Below are positions 16,863 through 25,884 of a stretch of DNA of 64,000 bases, one piece after another; positions within the stretch are counted from its first letter, which is position 1, and each line of letters begins with the position of its first letter. The translations under genes were made by a program, and so were the position numbers. The DNA comes from JBMYTN01 sp049604415 (GTDB lineage Bacteria; Pseudomonadota; Alphaproteobacteria; Rhodospirillales; Rhodospirillaceae), in contig JBMYTN010000008.1 in assembly GCA_049604415.1 (NCBI GenBank), positions 65,821 to 129,820 of the forward strand, in the 5' to 3' direction. The notes below the pieces were generated by a model. That model was not told the DNA's origin. It was given only the letters and a program-made list of their open reading frames with translations, and made no database searches.

Positions 16863-17588
16863 ATGCTTTTGGTGTTGGACGCTGCCTTGGCCGCCTGTGG
16901 GGTTGCGGTCCTGTCTGACCCGGAAACGGTGCTGGCGCATCAATTGGTTCCCATGGCCCGGGGCCAAGGTGAAGCCTTGGTGCCCCTGGCCCAGGATTGC
17001 ATCGCCGAGGCAGGCCTGCGTCCCCAAGACCTGACCGCCATCGCCGTAACCATTGGTCCGGGATCCTTTACCGGGATCCGGGTTGGGATATCGGCGGCCA
17101 AAGGCTTTGCCGTCGCCCTGGATCTTCCGGTGTTGGGCATCCGGGTCACGGACGCCCTGGCGGCGAGCCCCCCGCTGACATCGCCTGTTGTGGTCGGACT
17201 GGACAGCCGCCGGGGCGATGTCTTCCTGGCCTGTCATCGCAACTCAGCCCTTCATGCGGTGCGCCAAGGCCTCCCCTTGCCAGCCCCCGAGGCTTGCCCG
17301 CTGGATGCGCTAGCGGCCAAAGTCCATAATTGGACCGTCACCCAAGACAACATCGGGACTCCCGAATCGGAGGCAGCCTTGCCCCGCTTTGTCGGGGATT
17401 CAGACGCCGCCTGGGAGGTCCTGGTGGCGGCGGGATGTGTCGCACCAGACCGGGGACCAACCCTGGCCGATCCCCGATCCATTGGTGCATTGGCCTTGAC
17501 CTTGGGGCCAGAGCACTGCCAAGCCCCGACCCCGCTTTATTTGCGGGCGCCGGATGCGGTTGTACCCCCCGGGATAATGACTCGCTAA
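16863..17588 (+). CDS. tsaB: tRNA threonylcarbamoyladenosine biosynthesis protein TsaB
   Basis: ASKHA-fold partner of TsaD in making the t6A37 modification of ANN-decoding tRNAs. Seen: MLLVLDAALAACGVAV at the N-terminus, AIAVTIGPGSFTGIRVGISA (the family's best-conserved block) at about 60-80, and GLDSRRGDVFLACHR in the second half. 241 aa. The ATG at 16863 is preferred over in-frame starts that overlap the dipeptidase gene. Directly followed by rimI, the usual pairing. Confidence 0.95.
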   Translation: MLLVLDAALAACGVAVLSDPETVLAHQLVPMARGQGEALVPLAQDCIAEAGLRPQDLTAIAVTIGPGSFTGIRVGISAAKGFAVALDLPVLGIRVTDALAASPPLTSPVVVGLDSRRGDVFLACHRNSALHAVRQGLPLPAPEACPLDALAAKVHNWTVTQDNIGTPESEAALPRFVGDSDAAWEVLVAAGCVAPDRGPTLADPRSIGALALTLGPEHCQAPTPLYLRAPDAVVPPGIMTR

Positions 17589-17602
17589 GGTTTTAGGCCG
17601 TT

Positions 17603-18334
17603 ATGTCTCACGTAATAGCCCAGGCCACCCTGACCCAAGCCCCTGTTCTTGCAGAACTTCACCTGCAACTGCATATGCAGTTGCAAAACCAGGGCTCAGA
17701 GCAACTACATATGCAGTTGCAGCCCTCCGCAGGGATACAACCAACAAACGGCACCCTAGAACGGCCCTGGAGCGCCCAGGAATATGCCAGCCTGCTCGCC
17801 CAGCCCAGCGGACGCGGGGCCATCCTATCGGTAACCAATGGCGATCCCCCGGACCACCCGGACGGCCCCTCCAGTGTCCCTGTCCGCACGGACCCAACCT
17901 CGGCCCGGACATCCACCGCGCCCGCACCCGAACCCACATCCGCGCCGCCATCGGCATCGGCATCGGCATCGGCATCCGCACCTGTAACCTTAACCGCATT
18001 GGAACCCTCCGCGATCGCCGACCCCACACTACCGCTCACCCCCTGCGGCTTCATCGTTCTGTCCGATGACGGGGTCGATGCGGAAATCCTGATGATCGGT
18101 GTGCTGCCCAAATGGCAGCGCCACGGGTTTGGCCGTTTGCTGGTCCAGTTCGCCCAACACTCCCTCCGTGCCGCAGGCCGCTCGAGCCTGCTGCTGGAGG
18201 TGGCCCAGGACAACGGCCCCGCCATCGCCCTCTATAGATCAGAAGGCTTCACGCAGATCGGCCGACGGCTGCGTTATTATCGCCGCCCCGAAGGCACAGT
18301 GGATGCGCTGATGATGAAGTGGATCGCCCGCTGA
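17603..18334 (+). CDS. rimI: RimI-type GNAT N-acetyltransferase with two low-complexity insertions
   Basis: GNAT acetyltransferase next to tsaB, therefore probably ribosomal-protein-alanine acetyltransferase RimI. The conserved C-terminal half is intact: ILMIGVLPKWQRHGFGRLL (acetyl-CoA loop Q/R-x-x-G-x-G/A), LLLEVAQDNGPAIALYRSEGF, then IGRRLRYY. At 243 aa it is about 90 residues longer than usual. The surplus lies in a Gln/His/Leu-rich stretch after residue 20 (coded by palindromic repeats) and a Pro/Ser/Ala stretch at about 90-135 that includes five hexanucleotide repeats encoding Ser-Ala. Both appear to be later expansions in loops. Confidence 0.85.
   Translation: MSHVIAQATLTQAPVLAELHLQLHMQLQNQGSEQLHMQLQPSAGIQPTNGTLERPWSAQEYASLLAQPSGRGAILSVTNGDPPDHPDGPSSVPVRTDPTSARTSTAPAPEPTSAPPSASASASASAPVTLTALEPSAIADPTLPLTPCGFIVLSDDGVDAEILMIGVLPKWQRHGFGRLLVQFAQHSLRAAGRSSLLLEVAQDNGPAIALYRSEGFTQIGRRLRYYRRPEGTVDALMMKWIAR
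17664..17720 (+). repeat. Palindromic repeat inside the rimI coding sequence
   Basis: A perfect 22-bp palindrome at 17664-17685 (arm TGCAACTGCAT followed directly by its reverse complement), then a second near-copy at 17701-17720 with one mismatch. In frame they encode QLHMQLQ twice. Further on, 17946-17975 carries GGCATC-type hexamer repeats. Confidence 0.85.
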
Positions 18335-18365
18335 GCCCTTTTGCGGGCACCCCTCGCCAGAAGGA

Positions 18366-19679
18366 TCAATCTTTCAGGGTCGTGGTCACAATGACCTCGG
18401 AATGCAGGGTCCGATGCACCGGACAGCGATCGGCGATATCAAGCAAGGTGGCCCGTTGCTCCGCACTCAAGGCACCGCTCAGCACCAATTGACGCTCAAA
18501 TCGATCGATGCGCCCCACTTTGGTCTCGCAATCGGCGCAGTCCTTGGCGTGGATCTTGCCGTGGTGAACCCCAACCGCCACCCGGTCCAAGGGCCAGCCC
18601 TTGCGGTCCGCCACCATGCGCACGGTCATGGACGTGCAGGCCCCCAAAGCGGCGGAGAGCAAATCATAGGGCGATGGGCCGGTATCGGCCCCGCCCGGCA
18701 CATCCACCGGCTCGTCGGCGCTGAATTGATGCGCTCCGGTGCGGACCGTCTGTGACAAGCGCGCCTGACCATTTTCCGCAACCCAGGTCCATCCGGCCTC
18801 CGGGGTGTCGGCCGCCACCGCCCCCGGGCTGATCGGTCCCGCATTGGTCCCGGATTGAGTTTGGGCTTGGGCTGGCACCGGGTCTTGGGTTTGCTCGGCC
18901 ACGACTGGCCCCTCTGGCAAATAGCGCGACGCCCACGCCGCCAAGGTATCGGCCACATAGGCCGCATCCGAGGCCCGGGAGAGCAAATGATCGGCGTCAT
19001 CAAGCGAGACAAAGCTTTTCGGATGCTTCGCCGCGCCATAGATTCGGGCGGCATTGTCAATGCCGACAATGTTATCGATCGGGCTATGGAACACCAGCAA
19101 GGCGCGGCGCAGCCCTGCAACGGCCTCGTCCAATCGAGCGGCCGCCACATCCTGCAGGAAGCTGTTGCGAATGGTGAAGGCTCGCCCGCCCAATTTGACT
19201 TCGGCCTGGCCGTCACGCTCGATTTGGTCGAGATGGGCCTCAAAATTATGCACCACATGGCCCGGATCGGCCGGGGCCCCAATGGTCGCCACCCCTTGTG
19301 CTTCCGGGATACGGGCCGCTGCGGCCAGAACCGCTGCGCCCCCTAAGGAATGGCCGATCAGCAAGGCCGGTGCGGCCTCCTGGCTGCGCAAATAGTCTGC
19401 CGCCGCGACCAAATCATCCACATTGGAGGTGAAATGGGTGTTGGCAAACTCACCCTCGGACATGCCCAGACCGGTGAAATCAAACCGCAGGACCGCAATG
19501 CCATGGCCGGTCAGGGCCTTGGCGATCCGCCCGGCAGCAAAAATATCCTTGCCGCAGGTAAAACAATGGGCAAACAGGGCATAGGCCCGGATCGGTCCAG
19601 TATCAGGCCGATCCAACCGCGCCGCCAACAGGCTGCCATCATGGCCGGGAAAGGTGGTTTTTTCTGATTTGGTGCCCAT
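18366..19679 (-). CDS. Alpha/beta-hydrolase fused to an OsmC-family domain
   Basis: 437-aa two-domain protein. The N-terminal ~260 residues are an alpha/beta hydrolase: nucleophile elbow LIGHSLGGAAVL, acid/His region FVSLDDADHLLS. The C-terminal ~135 residues are OsmC/Ohr-like: the first redox Cys in LLSAALGACTSMTVRM and the second in DRCPVHRTL. This fusion is known in several proteobacteria; OsmC domains detoxify organic peroxides, but the substrate of the fusion is unknown. ATG 19679 is preferred (CAGGAG about 9 nt upstream) over ATG-less extensions to 19754. Single gene, convergent with rimI. Confidence 0.92.
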   Translation of the reverse strand: MGTKSEKTTFPGHDGSLLAARLDRPDTGPIRAYALFAHCFTCGKDIFAAGRIAKALTGHGIAVLRFDFTGLGMSEGEFANTHFTSNVDDLVAAADYLRSQEAAPALLIGHSLGGAAVLAAAARIPEAQGVATIGAPADPGHVVHNFEAHLDQIERDGQAEVKLGGRAFTIRNSFLQDVAAARLDEAVAGLRRALLVFHSPIDNIVGIDNAARIYGAAKHPKSFVSLDDADHLLSRASDAAYVADTLAAWASRYLPEGPVVAEQTQDPVPAQAQTQSGTNAGPISPGAVAADTPEAGWTWVAENGQARLSQTVRTGAHQFSADEPVDVPGGADTGPSPYDLLSAALGACTSMTVRMVADRKGWPLDRVAVGVHHGKIHAKDCADCETKVGRIDRFERQLVLSGALSAEQRATLLDIADRCPVHRTLHSEVIVTTTLKD

Positions 19680-19889
19680 GGCCCTGCTCCTGCCCGTTCT
19701 TGTTTCAGGAGCATATGGGGAAGGCACTGCAGGTTTTCCGGGAAACAGCACCAAAAAACGCTGTGGCCCCCAGATCCAACCTTAAGATCTGGCCCTAAGA
19801 CTTGGCCTCAAGGTCTGCCCCCCAAAGTGGGTTTCGCTCACCATGGCGCGTCCGGCGAGGGCGGACCAAACTTCAGACCTTAGAAGGGG

Positions 19890-20408
19890 TTAGGCTTTCG
19901 GCACCCGGCGTTTCACATAACCGATGATGGCCTTAAAAAAGCTGGCCATAAAGACCTCCATGCCTCGGAAAACGCCCGGACGGGTATAGTGGCGCAACAG
20001 CTCCCGCGCCATTTTGTCCCGCTCCTGGGTGATCTCGTCATAGGGGCGCGGTCCGGTCATATCGAGCGGCAGATAATCCTGGCAATAGGCAATCAGGAAC
20101 CGAATGGCGTCGTAATCTTCTTTTTCCAGCGCATCGAGATGGGCATGCAGCTCATGGCGGTGACAGCACAAAATGGCCACCTCGTCCATCGCCGTGGCCG
20201 TGGCCATGCGGTTCATGTCTGAAATGACGCCCAATTCGCCGAAGATCTGCCCAGGCCCGATGGTGTCGATCTCCAACACACCAACCTCGTCCCGGTGCTC
20301 CAAACGCACCCGACCGGATTGCAGCAAAAACGCCTCTCCGGCGCGATCCCCTTGGGCAAAGATCACGTCACCGGGCTGAAAGGTTCGGCGAGAAAATTTT
20401 CGTTCCAT
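19890..20408 (-). CDS. Cyclic-nucleotide-binding-domain protein without a DNA-binding domain
   Basis: 172 aa. The first ~115 residues form a cNMP-binding beta-roll (FQPGDVIFAQGDRAGEAFLLQSGRVRL, then GPGQIFGELGVISDMNRMATATAMDEV). The phosphate-binding cassette FGELGVISDMNR lacks the usual R-x-A order, so the ligand is uncertain. Instead of a Crp-type helix-turn-helix, the C-terminus is a helical/basic tail (MEVFMASFFKAIIGYVKRRVPKA) that could sit on a membrane. Probably a sensor or protein partner rather than a transcription factor. ATG 20408 is preferred over TTG 20468. Confidence 0.8.
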   Translation of the reverse strand: MERKFSRRTFQPGDVIFAQGDRAGEAFLLQSGRVRLEHRDEVGVLEIDTIGPGQIFGELGVISDMNRMATATAMDEVAILCCHRHELHAHLDALEKEDYDAIRFLIAYCQDYLPLDMTGPRPYDEITQERDKMARELLRHYTRPGVFRGMEVFMASFFKAIIGYVKRRVPKA

Positions 20409-20548
20409 ATCGGTCCATAAGCCAGAACTGCACAGGCAACCCACTGCAAGCGGGTCACGCAGCGTCAAAAACTTCGGACTTCATGTAGGAAGGCGCGGGA
20501 GTTGAGGAAAGATCTGGAGGGCCGCTCTTCTCCCGCGACCCAAACCGA

Positions 20549-20824
20549 TCAGGTGGTGTAAGAGCCCCGGTCATAGCCGAACAGGGCGAACATCAGCATG
20601 TTGCGCATATCCGACCCGGCTTTGACCACCCGGTTCGCCTTGCGCGCACCGGTAAAGGCCGTGCCCGGGGTCCGCTCCAGGGCTTCGCCATAGGCCAGAT
20701 AGGGCCGCTCCGCCAAGCAGATCTGATCCAAAGCCTTGCTGCCATCGGCAAACAACTGGGCGGTGTCGATCGCCAGCGGATGTTGGGCTTCCCAGGACAG
20801 TTTCAGGTCGGTCGCGGCATGCAT
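20549..20824 (-). CDS. Small hypothetical protein, 91 aa
   Basis: Not recognised. A good ribosome site (AAGGAG, 7 nt before ATG 20824) and a coherent composition support a real gene. The sequence is soluble, with two predicted helices (AIDTAQLFADGSKALDQICL and ALERTPGTAFTGARKANRVV) and a hydrophobic patch near the end (MRNMLMFALFGYDRG). No signal peptide or cysteine-metal motif. Same direction as the cNMP-binding gene, 140 bp apart, so a shared transcript is possible. Confidence 0.6.
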   Translation of the reverse strand: MHAATDLKLSWEAQHPLAIDTAQLFADGSKALDQICLAERPYLAYGEALERTPGTAFTGARKANRVVKAGSDMRNMLMFALFGYDRGSYTT

Positions 20825-21154
20825 CGGTCTTCTCCTTCTCGGGCACCGCCCTCCTTGGCGGCCCTGATCTGTTGATCACATTACCGAGAGCAAGCTCCCG
20901 TTCCAGTGATGACGCGCACACTGTGACCCATTTTTATTAAGGGAGTGTTTCCAGAAGCGACTCGGCAGAAAATATAGGAGTCGCAAGGCATTAGATGATT
21001 TTTTGTTAAGGTCTCGTTTACCTCTTTTTTTCCGTTAGCCGCACTGTTTTTCCCGCAATCTGACCTATGGGCTCCGCAGGAAGACCAGCGCTCAAATCGG
21101 TTGAGACCGGCTCGCGCAGGGAAATAAGGCTGAGGGGACTTAAGCCGGTTTGGG
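20825..21154. other. Intergenic stretch without a gene
   Basis: 330 bp, more A+T-rich than its surroundings (notably 20985-21050). The only structure seen is a 7-bp inverted repeat GCGACTC/GAGTCGC at 20957-20984. It presumably holds the promoter of the small gene at 20549; no clear -35/-10 pair was found. Confidence 0.4.
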
Positions 21155-22033
21155 TTAAGCGCTGGGGGAAAAGCCATAGGCATCCATGGATAGAACCCCA
21201 TGGGTGCTCGAAACATGGAGGCGGTCCCCACCCCCGGCATCGGGTCCGAAGCCACCGGCCCCCATGGCGAAAAATAAGGGCAGGAAATGCTCTTCGGTGG
21301 GGTGATGGGCGGCCCCATGGGGCGACAGGTCCCGATAGTCCTTCAACGCGGCCAAATCCCCTTGGGCAATCTTTTCCCCGATCCAGTCGGCAAAGGCGGT
21401 GACATCGGCTTCCTCTGGAACGTCTTCACCGTGATGGCGGACCTCCCGGAACCGGCCAAGATCATGGGTCAGGCTGCCCGAGCCAATCACTGCAATCCGA
21501 TCCGTCTCCCACAGCCCGGCGAACACCGCCCCCAAGGCCAGCGCACCTTCCGGTCCGGCCCATGGATCCAATGAGATTTGCAGAACGGGGATGTCCGCGT
21601 CCGGGAAGCCCAACAGCAACGGCACCCAGGCCCCATGGTCCAGACCCCGTTCCGAGTCCACCTGCGCCCCCCCATAGCCGGACGCCTGCAGGCGCTGCAC
21701 CAGTTGGGCCGCCAGCGCCGGATCGCCCGGGGCGGGATAGCGCAGCTGATAGAGCGCGTCGGGAAAGCCATAAAAGTCATGAATGGTGTCCGGCTTGGCG
21801 GCTCCGGTCACCAGGGGGTCGGCACTGAGCCAATGGGCCGAGGCCATCAAGATCGCCTGGGGCCGGTCTGGAAACACGCGGGCCAGATCGGCCAGAAACG
21901 CCTTGGCCGGAGAGCTGCCCGCAATCAGCATGGGCGAGCCATGGGACACAAACACACTGCCATGACGCGCTTGCGCATTGGGCACAGGGTTATGCGCCTG
22001 TTGGGCGCTCGGAGCAATTTCGGGATGCGCCAT
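21155..22033 (-). CDS. LigB-type extradiol dioxygenase (4,5-DOPA dioxygenase family)
   Basis: Non-heme-iron class III ring-cleaving dioxygenase family (YgiD-like). Metal ligands appear in FVSHGSPMLI, ASAHWLS, RGLDHGAWVPLL and SGSLTHDLG (His residues), and the end GVLSMDAYGF is the family's usual close. 292 aa. Start ATG 22033 is chosen because GGAGG stands 5 nt upstream; longer frames to 22135 include non-homologous residues. Could act on catechol-like compounds; the true substrate is not shown. Stands alone, with rpmB upstream on the same strand. Confidence 0.9.
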   Translation of the reverse strand: MAHPEIAPSAQQAHNPVPNAQARHGSVFVSHGSPMLIAGSSPAKAFLADLARVFPDRPQAILMASAHWLSADPLVTGAAKPDTIHDFYGFPDALYQLRYPAPGDPALAAQLVQRLQASGYGGAQVDSERGLDHGAWVPLLLGFPDADIPVLQISLDPWAGPEGALALGAVFAGLWETDRIAVIGSGSLTHDLGRFREVRHHGEDVPEEADVTAFADWIGEKIAQGDLAALKDYRDLSPHGAAHHPTEEHFLPLFFAMGAGGFGPDAGGGDRLHVSSTHGVLSMDAYGFSPSA

Positions 22034-22156
22034 CGGGGCCTCCATCAGCAGAATGAATTCTCTATTCTGAGTATGGGGCCTTCTCGTTTCTGAACGAAGC
22101 AGCCATTTCTGCAGATACTGTTCTTGAATTCGCAACAGTTATTCGGATTTCAACAG

Positions 22157-22191
22157 CAAAAAGCCCCAGGTCCTGAGCAGGACCGGGGCTT
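22157..22191 (-). terminator. Rho-independent terminator of rpmB
   Basis: GC-rich 12-bp stem (arms 22161-22173 and 22180-22191, one bulge) followed on the minus strand by a run of six T (A-run at 22157-22162). It lies just downstream of rpmB. Confidence 0.9.
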
Positions 22192-22243
22192 CTCTCGAGA
22201 TTTAACGGCGACTCGTCAGAGCGAGCGACCAAAATCCAGCAGA

Positions 22244-22531
22244 TTAGGCAGACAAACGGGCCTTTTCGATCCGCTTTTTCAGACGCCGCAGGGTCGGGTC
22301 CAGATCGGCGCTGGAGGCATCCAACAAAAAGGCGTCCAAGCCGCCCTTATGTTCAATGGTCCGCAGGCCATTGGTGGACAGCCGAACCCGCACGGACTCG
22401 CCCAAGGTGTCGCTCATCAGAGAGTTAACCTGGAGGTTCGGCAAAAAACGGCGGCGGCTTTTGCGGTTCGAATGGCTGACGTTGTTGCCGGCCAAAACGC
22501 CCTTTCCGGTGATGGCACAACGACGGGCCAT
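22244..22531 (-). CDS. rpmB: 50S ribosomal protein L28
   Basis: Large-subunit ribosomal protein. The N-terminus MARRCAITGKGVLAGNNVSH and the SNRKSRRRFLPNLQ segment are diagnostic of L28. 95 aa, as usual for alphaproteobacterial L28, which carries a C-terminal extension (DPTLRRLKKRIEKARLSA). Single gene with its own terminator. Confidence 0.98.
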   Translation of the reverse strand: MARRCAITGKGVLAGNNVSHSNRKSRRRFLPNLQVNSLMSDTLGESVRVRLSTNGLRTIEHKGGLDAFLLDASSADLDPTLRRLKKRIEKARLSA

Positions 22532-22644
22532 GATCCTGTCCTTTCAAGCAATGAAAAACCCGTCCGAAGACGGGAAGAAGCGCGGGGATACCGAACAGAG
22601 CCGGGATAGTCAAGGAGAAACCGCCAAAATGCCCCCAGACCGGA

Positions 22645-23055
22645 CTATTTCTTCCGGCCCTCCGCCAGCATTTTTTTCAACAGATCAGCCACCAGCTGCT
22701 GCTGCTCCGGGGTGAGCATGTTCTCGACAATCTTGCGCTTGGCCCGGTGCACTTCCATGGCTTCGCGGATCAGCTTTTCCCGTTCCGGCGTCATCGGTCG
22801 CTGCGGTAGGTCGCCCCAGGAGTCATCCCCAGACGCCGATCCACCGCCGCCGCCATACCCTTGGCTGGCCGTCGGATCCGCTGTGGGCGGCGGGGCTGTG
22901 CTCAGGCTGGGCAGGCTGTCCCCATGGCGTCCGGTCCGCACTTGGGTTGAGCGTTTCGCCGCCCCGCCATTGGGCAAAGCACCGCGCCCGGACTGCCAGG
23001 CACCGGGCCCGGTTTTGCCGAGCAATTGATCCCAAAAACGATCCAACAGACCCAT
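22645..23055 (-). CDS. Hypothetical protein with conserved-looking C-terminal helix
   Basis: 136 aa, not recognised. The N-terminus starts MGLLDRFWDQLLGKTG, an amphipathic helix. The middle is low complexity (Gly/Ser/Pro with GGGGG). The C-terminal 50 residues (MTPEREKLIREAMEVHRAKR, then MLTPEQQQLVADLLKKML) look like a folded helical unit and are probably the conserved part. Begins 9 bp after the stop of the membrane gene 23065-24486, so likely coexpressed with it. Cytoplasmic; function unknown. Confidence 0.65.
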   Translation of the reverse strand: MGLLDRFWDQLLGKTGPGAWQSGRGALPNGGAAKRSTQVRTGRHGDSLPSLSTAPPPTADPTASQGYGGGGGSASGDDSWGDLPQRPMTPEREKLIREAMEVHRAKRKIVENMLTPEQQQLVADLLKKMLAEGRKK

Positions 23056-23064
23056 GGCCGCGCC

Positions 23065-24486
23065 CTACCCCTCGCCCTTGGTGGCTGTCGAGGCATTCGC
23101 TGCCGGGACGCCAGAGGCCGCAGGGGCCGCAGGGGCCGCGCTGGCGGCCTCCCCAGCGCGACTGGACAGCACCGTCCGGGACAGGGTCTTGGCCACACGG
23201 GACTGAATGGAGGCAATGGCGTCCTCCCGCAAGGGCGGATAGGGCGCCTCACCCGGGGCCACATTTTGCACCCCAGGACCCCGACGCGATCGGGCCGTGT
23301 TGCGCGCGGGCAAGGGAATGGGCACCGCCCCATCCTCAGGACCGGCCCCATCCGGAGACGCCACCCCAGCCGAAGTCTCAGACCGCGCGGCGGCAGGCCC
23401 CGCCCCATCCGCCTGTTGAGATGACGGAGGCACATCACTGTTCGCAGCAGAGCCATGCGGTCCGGTGCCTGCCTGGGCGGTGTTCAGGACCATGCTGTTG
23501 GTCTCATCCTCGCCCTCATGACCCGCCATGACCGATTTCAACGCCCCGAGATCCCGGCGCTCCCGGGTTGCTGGGTCCGGACGGCCATTGACCCGTCGGG
23601 ATGGCCCGGAGTCCATTGCGGTTGATTTCGCTGCCGCTGCCTGGGCCGCCTTGCCAGAGCGTCTGGCCTCAGCACGCTGCGGCGCGGAGTTGACGGTTTC
23701 TGGCGGAGCAGACGAGGGGGCTGCGATGGCAGCGACCTGTCGAACCGGAGCAGCGGATTGGTGCAGCCCTTGGGTCAGGATCTCCTCAAGCTGTTGGGAG
23801 ACATCGGCCAAAATCATCCGGACCCGATCCATCGGCCCGTCTTCCAGCAGGGTGATCACAATCTCCCGGCCATCGGCCTCTCGCGCCTTACCCATAAAGT
23901 CATCATAGCGCCGCAAAAACCGCTGAATGGCCGCACAGGCCTCTTGATCCTCGGCGAAATGCCAAGCTGCGGCACTGCGATTGGCCGCATCGCCGCCCAA
24001 GCGATCAACGATTTCCTGGGAAATGGCCCAAGGATTGCCCGCAGCCGTTAAGGCCCAGAGGGTCTCGCCATCCTCGCGATCCACCAAACGTCCCCGGCTC
24101 AGCAGGACCCCCAAATGCGCGTTCAGGTCCTTCAGCACCAGGTCGGTGGCATCCAAAAAGGCCCGGGTCCGGGCCTGCTCCTGCATTTGGATTAAGGTTC
24201 GGGTCAAAACCTCGGATTCATCGGCGGCCCGTCGGGCCTGTTGGCTGGCCGACCGCACCCCGCGCTCTGCCCTGGCGGCGGCCAAGGCGCCTTGGATGAC
24301 GGCGATGATCATAAACACCGCCGCCACTGGCCCGAAGGCTGCGGCGATGGGGATCAGAACGTCAGGCGTCAGCCCAGCGCCGCCGGGCGCGCTTTGCGCA
24401 GCAACACCAGAGAACCGGACCATGACAAAGGCGATCCAGCCGATGGAGAAGAGAGCAGCAACCCCGTAAAGGGCGAGGGAGATCAT
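23065..24486 (-). CDS. Hypothetical membrane protein with cytoplasmic coiled-coil and disordered tail
   Basis: 473 aa, not recognised. Two N-terminal transmembrane helices (ISLALYGVAALFSIGWIAFV and VLIPIAAAFGPVAAVFMIIA) are followed by a helical, coiled-coil-like region (ARAERGVRSASQQARRAADE… TLIQMQEQARTRAF). A folded cytoplasmic domain follows (DREDGETLWALTAAGNPWAI… AIQRFLRRYDDFMGKA… VRMILADVSQQLEEIL), then a Pro/Ala/Ser-rich tail of about 200 residues. The arrangement recalls membrane-anchored scaffold proteins. ATG 24486 is preferred; GTG-type starts lie a few codons upstream. Grouped with 22645-23055 and 24659-25588. Confidence 0.7.
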   Translation of the reverse strand: MISLALYGVAALFSIGWIAFVMVRFSGVAAQSAPGGAGLTPDVLIPIAAAFGPVAAVFMIIAVIQGALAAARAERGVRSASQQARRAADESEVLTRTLIQMQEQARTRAFLDATDLVLKDLNAHLGVLLSRGRLVDREDGETLWALTAAGNPWAISQEIVDRLGGDAANRSAAAWHFAEDQEACAAIQRFLRRYDDFMGKAREADGREIVITLLEDGPMDRVRMILADVSQQLEEILTQGLHQSAAPVRQVAAIAAPSSAPPETVNSAPQRAEARRSGKAAQAAAAKSTAMDSGPSRRVNGRPDPATRERRDLGALKSVMAGHEGEDETNSMVLNTAQAGTGPHGSAANSDVPPSSQQADGAGPAAARSETSAGVASPDGAGPEDGAVPIPLPARNTARSRRGPGVQNVAPGEAPYPPLREDAIASIQSRVAKTLSRTVLSSRAGEAASAAPAAPAASGVPAANASTATKGEG

Positions 24487-24658
24487 CACGGCACGTCCCA
24501 AAAGTTGAAGGACGGGGGCTTTAGATGAAGAAAGATCATCAAGCGTTTGAAACTATGGCACATTCTCACCGGTTTACGCAAATGTCTCCAAAACCGTCCA
24601 AGAGCTGCGGGGATCAGATGCGCGATTGCGGTATGAAGCAAAGCCCGGAGGCTCCTCT

Positions 24659-25588
24659 TTATATGGCCCGTTGCGGCAGGGCTGCCACATCATCGGGACC
24701 CATTTCCGCTTCGGCCTTTCGCTGCCGCCGCGAGGCGCGCTTCGCCGATTTGGCCTCGGATTTCGGGGCGGCTTTCCGGCCCCATTCGGTGGATTTCTCC
24801 GCCCGTCCCGCAGAGCCATAGATCTCTTTCAAGGACGGCTCCAACCGCGCCGAGGTCATGTGGGAGCGGATTTGCTTCAAATAGATCTTGGCCACCTGGG
24901 CGGCATGGCCCTTGGGATCCGCAGCCCGATTATGTTTCAGGTCATCGGCGATTTCCGCCACGCCAGAGAGCAGGCTGTCTTTGAATGACCGAGGGTCACC
25001 CAAGGAAATCGCTTGCCAAACCACACCCATCACCATCTGGTCGACCAAAGCCACCGTGTGCAAGGGTGCTTCCGGATCCTGGGGGTTTTGTGCCGGTTCT
25101 TTAAAGTGACGCCGCAGGGCCAGAGAGGATTTCTCAATGATCCGGGCGATTTCCCGGGCCAAGCGCCGCACCGTGAATTGGCGCGAGCGGGTCATGCGGC
25201 TATTTTGCGAGACCACAAGGAAGATGACGCCCAAAGCCAAAGCCGCAGCGAGCAGCATCAAAACCATTTGGCCATGTTCATAGAAGTAGCCCATCGCCGC
25301 CAAGCAACCGCCGACAATGAAGGTGCACAGCACGCCAACCAGCTTCATGATCAGACTAGGGGCGGCACCGATCACCACCGGCACACTCATGGTGAACACC
25401 ATCAGCCCAGATAAGGGGCCAATGCCCCAACCGCTCATATGCGCAAAGGGTTGGGTGGCATCCCCGGCCTGCTGCGCCAGAGACACGCTCATATGGTAAT
25501 CTTGGTAAACTGGAATGCCGAGCACAGCAAAACCCACCGCAGCCACAAGGGCGGCAATCAGGTTATGCAGGGAAGGCGTTCGGCTCAT
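24659..25588 (-). CDS. Hypothetical four-helix membrane protein
   Basis: 309 aa, not recognised. Four hydrophobic segments lie in the first 140 residues (LIAALVAAVGFAVLGIPVY, LSGLMVFTMSVPVVIGAAPS, LVGVLCTFIVGGCLAAMGYF, MVLMLLAAALALGVIFLVVS). A helical cytoplasmic domain follows (ARIIEKSSLALRRHF… LVDQMVMGVVWQAISLGDP… SLLSGVAEIADDL), then a strongly basic Lys/Arg/Ala end. The layout faintly recalls MotA/ExbB-type proteins, but I see no family motif. ATG 25588 has GGAG 6 nt upstream. Upstream-most of three unknown genes on this strand. Confidence 0.7.
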   Translation of the reverse strand: MSRTPSLHNLIAALVAAVGFAVLGIPVYQDYHMSVSLAQQAGDATQPFAHMSGWGIGPLSGLMVFTMSVPVVIGAAPSLIMKLVGVLCTFIVGGCLAAMGYFYEHGQMVLMLLAAALALGVIFLVVSQNSRMTRSRQFTVRRLAREIARIIEKSSLALRRHFKEPAQNPQDPEAPLHTVALVDQMVMGVVWQAISLGDPRSFKDSLLSGVAEIADDLKHNRAADPKGHAAQVAKIYLKQIRSHMTSARLEPSLKEIYGSAGRAEKSTEWGRKAAPKSEAKSAKRASRRQRKAEAEMGPDDVAALPQRAI

Positions 25589-25884
25589 TGTCACACTCCG
25601 TTTACAAAACTGTCCAACAGGGAAGCCTCCCCGTCAACAGACACATACTTTTTGCTCCCTTAAGATCGGTTTATTTTGGTTAACAATCTGTGACCAGGAT
25701 CACAGGGGCGTGATGCTTGACAGCGCCTCTGGATGGGCCATTGTGCAGGACCCTCCGCCACCGACGACTCAAACCGTTGAGGTGAGACAGTTTTTCCTGA
25801 TTAAACTGCTAAGGGACTCCCGGACAACGCTAAAAATTTTGGGGGTTTCAAACACCGGTTTTTGATTTGATAAGGGGAGCCCCA

